From a bacterium (GTDB taxonomy: Bacteria > JAJRZV01): DNA of 24,366 nt. Below, piece after piece: positions 23,970-24,366 of the stretch. The position numbers and the translations under genes were made by a program. The notes under the pieces were generated by a model. It was given only the letters and a program-made list of their open reading frames with translations. It was not told the DNA's origin and ran no database searches. The stretch's first letter is position 1, and the number at the start of each line of letters is the position of its first letter. The DNA is taken from the NCBI GenBank assembly GCA_024275095.1, contig JAJRZV010000128.1, positions 1-24,366 on the forward strand. Reading direction: 5' to 3'.

Positions 23970-24366
23970 ATGCAGGGTGTTGCTTTACTCTTTGTTATGT
24001 TATCTTTCCCAGTGGGTATTACTTTTCAGCACAGTCATGAAATCAAAAATCTGGACGCTTCATTAGCCCGAAGTCTTGAAAAAGGAAAAATCGTCAAATT
24101 TACATCGGTAGAAGAAGGCAAGGATGGTAGGCACTATGGCTGGGGCACCAGCCTGGGGTTGATCAATGCACCTTTTGAACGACTCAAAGACATTATTCTC
24201 GACTTCGAAAAATTCCCAAACTTTCTACCAAACTTGGTAGAGCTTAAAGTTTTGTCACGTAGGGGCAATAAAGCAAAAGCCTATCATAAAGTAAAGGCTT
24301 TATGGCTGGAGATGAAATACTATCTCATATACACCATTAACGAAACTCCAGAATCAGTCACAATCA
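23970..24366 (+). CDS. Exported START/SRPBCC-like protein, N-terminal part (partial)
   Basis: The frame from ATG 23970, one base after the preceding TGA, stays open to the window edge (132 codons). It begins with a short hydrophobic signal-like stretch (MQGVALLFVMLSFPVG) and continues into a START-like fold: INAPFERLKDIILDFEKFPNFLPNLVELKVLSRRGNKAKAYHKV. The phrase 'lost at each step: xxDxxxFPxFLPxV' is the hallmark of polyketide-cyclase/COQ10-type lipid-binding domains. The tight spacing places it in the lipoprotein operon. Such proteins bind hydrophobic ligands; the ligand here is unknown. The stop lies outside the window. Confidence 0.72.
   Translation, partial: MQGVALLFVMLSFPVGITFQHSHEIKNLDASLARSLEKGKIVKFTSVEEGKDGRHYGWGTSLGLINAPFERLKDIILDFEKFPNFLPNLVELKVLSRRGNKAKAYHKVKALWLEMKYYLIYTINETPESVTI

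Noticed and set aside
1-24366. CRISPR array, insertion sequence, phage genes, rRNA or intact tRNA
   Set aside because: No regularly spaced direct repeats, transposase or integrase motifs, or RNA gene signatures were seen on either strand.

Overview
The window reads as bacterial chromosome of moderate GC from a Gram-negative lineage. Signs of this are a Tat-dependent dehydrogenase pair, several lipobox-bearing lipoproteins, a MopE-type metal-binding motif (CDGxDNDCDGxxDE), an ABC ATPase with a C-terminal AAA-associated domain, and the ftsH-folP-cdaA order. Together these suggest an uncultured 'Deltaproteobacteria-like' lineage (Myxococcota, Desulfobacterota or a relative). That placement is inference from gene content, not from a phylogenetic marker.

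Layout. (1) 1-3862, minus strand: a tight ftsH-folP-cdaA-(cdaR) operon, combining membrane proteolysis, folate synthesis and c-di-AMP synthesis; cdaR is cut by the window edge. (2) 3961-5286, plus: a lone nitrate/sulfonate-type ABC ATPase with no permease beside it. It converges on (3) 5303-6985, minus: an exported, extremely Glu-rich, repetitive protein ending in a LysM domain. A bidirectional terminator lies across both stop codons. (4) 7288-10095, plus: a GntR-family regulator with a palindromic operator butting against its start codon, then a Tat-signal 'subunit 3' protein and a GMC flavoprotein carrying a ferredoxin-like CxxCxxCxxxCP cluster. (5) 10096-10442: a non-coding stretch with a hairpin, a perfect 12-bp palindrome and a tRNA-3'-end-like relic. 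(6) 10443-12493: an acyl-CoA dehydrogenase and an SDR oxidoreductase. (7) 12514-14587: a 20-codon ORF followed by trpB and trpA. (8) 14672 to the window end: a near-gapless series of four large lipoproteins and an exported START-like protein, running off the edge.

Regions 4 to 6 look like an oxidation module for an unidentified alcohol or lipid substrate: a periplasmic GMC dehydrogenase, a cytoplasmic acyl-CoA dehydrogenase and an SDR, possibly controlled by the GntR protein. Region 8 is the least explained part. It combines chitobiase-C-type repeats, an LVIVD-type propeller, FN3-like folds, Ca-binding Asp motifs and a MopE motif in one predicted surface-lipoprotein operon. Several starts were moved from the longest ORF because of Shine-Dalgarno sequences, ATGA/GTGA overlaps or promoter positions. 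No rRNA, intact tRNA, CRISPR array, IS element or phage gene was seen.
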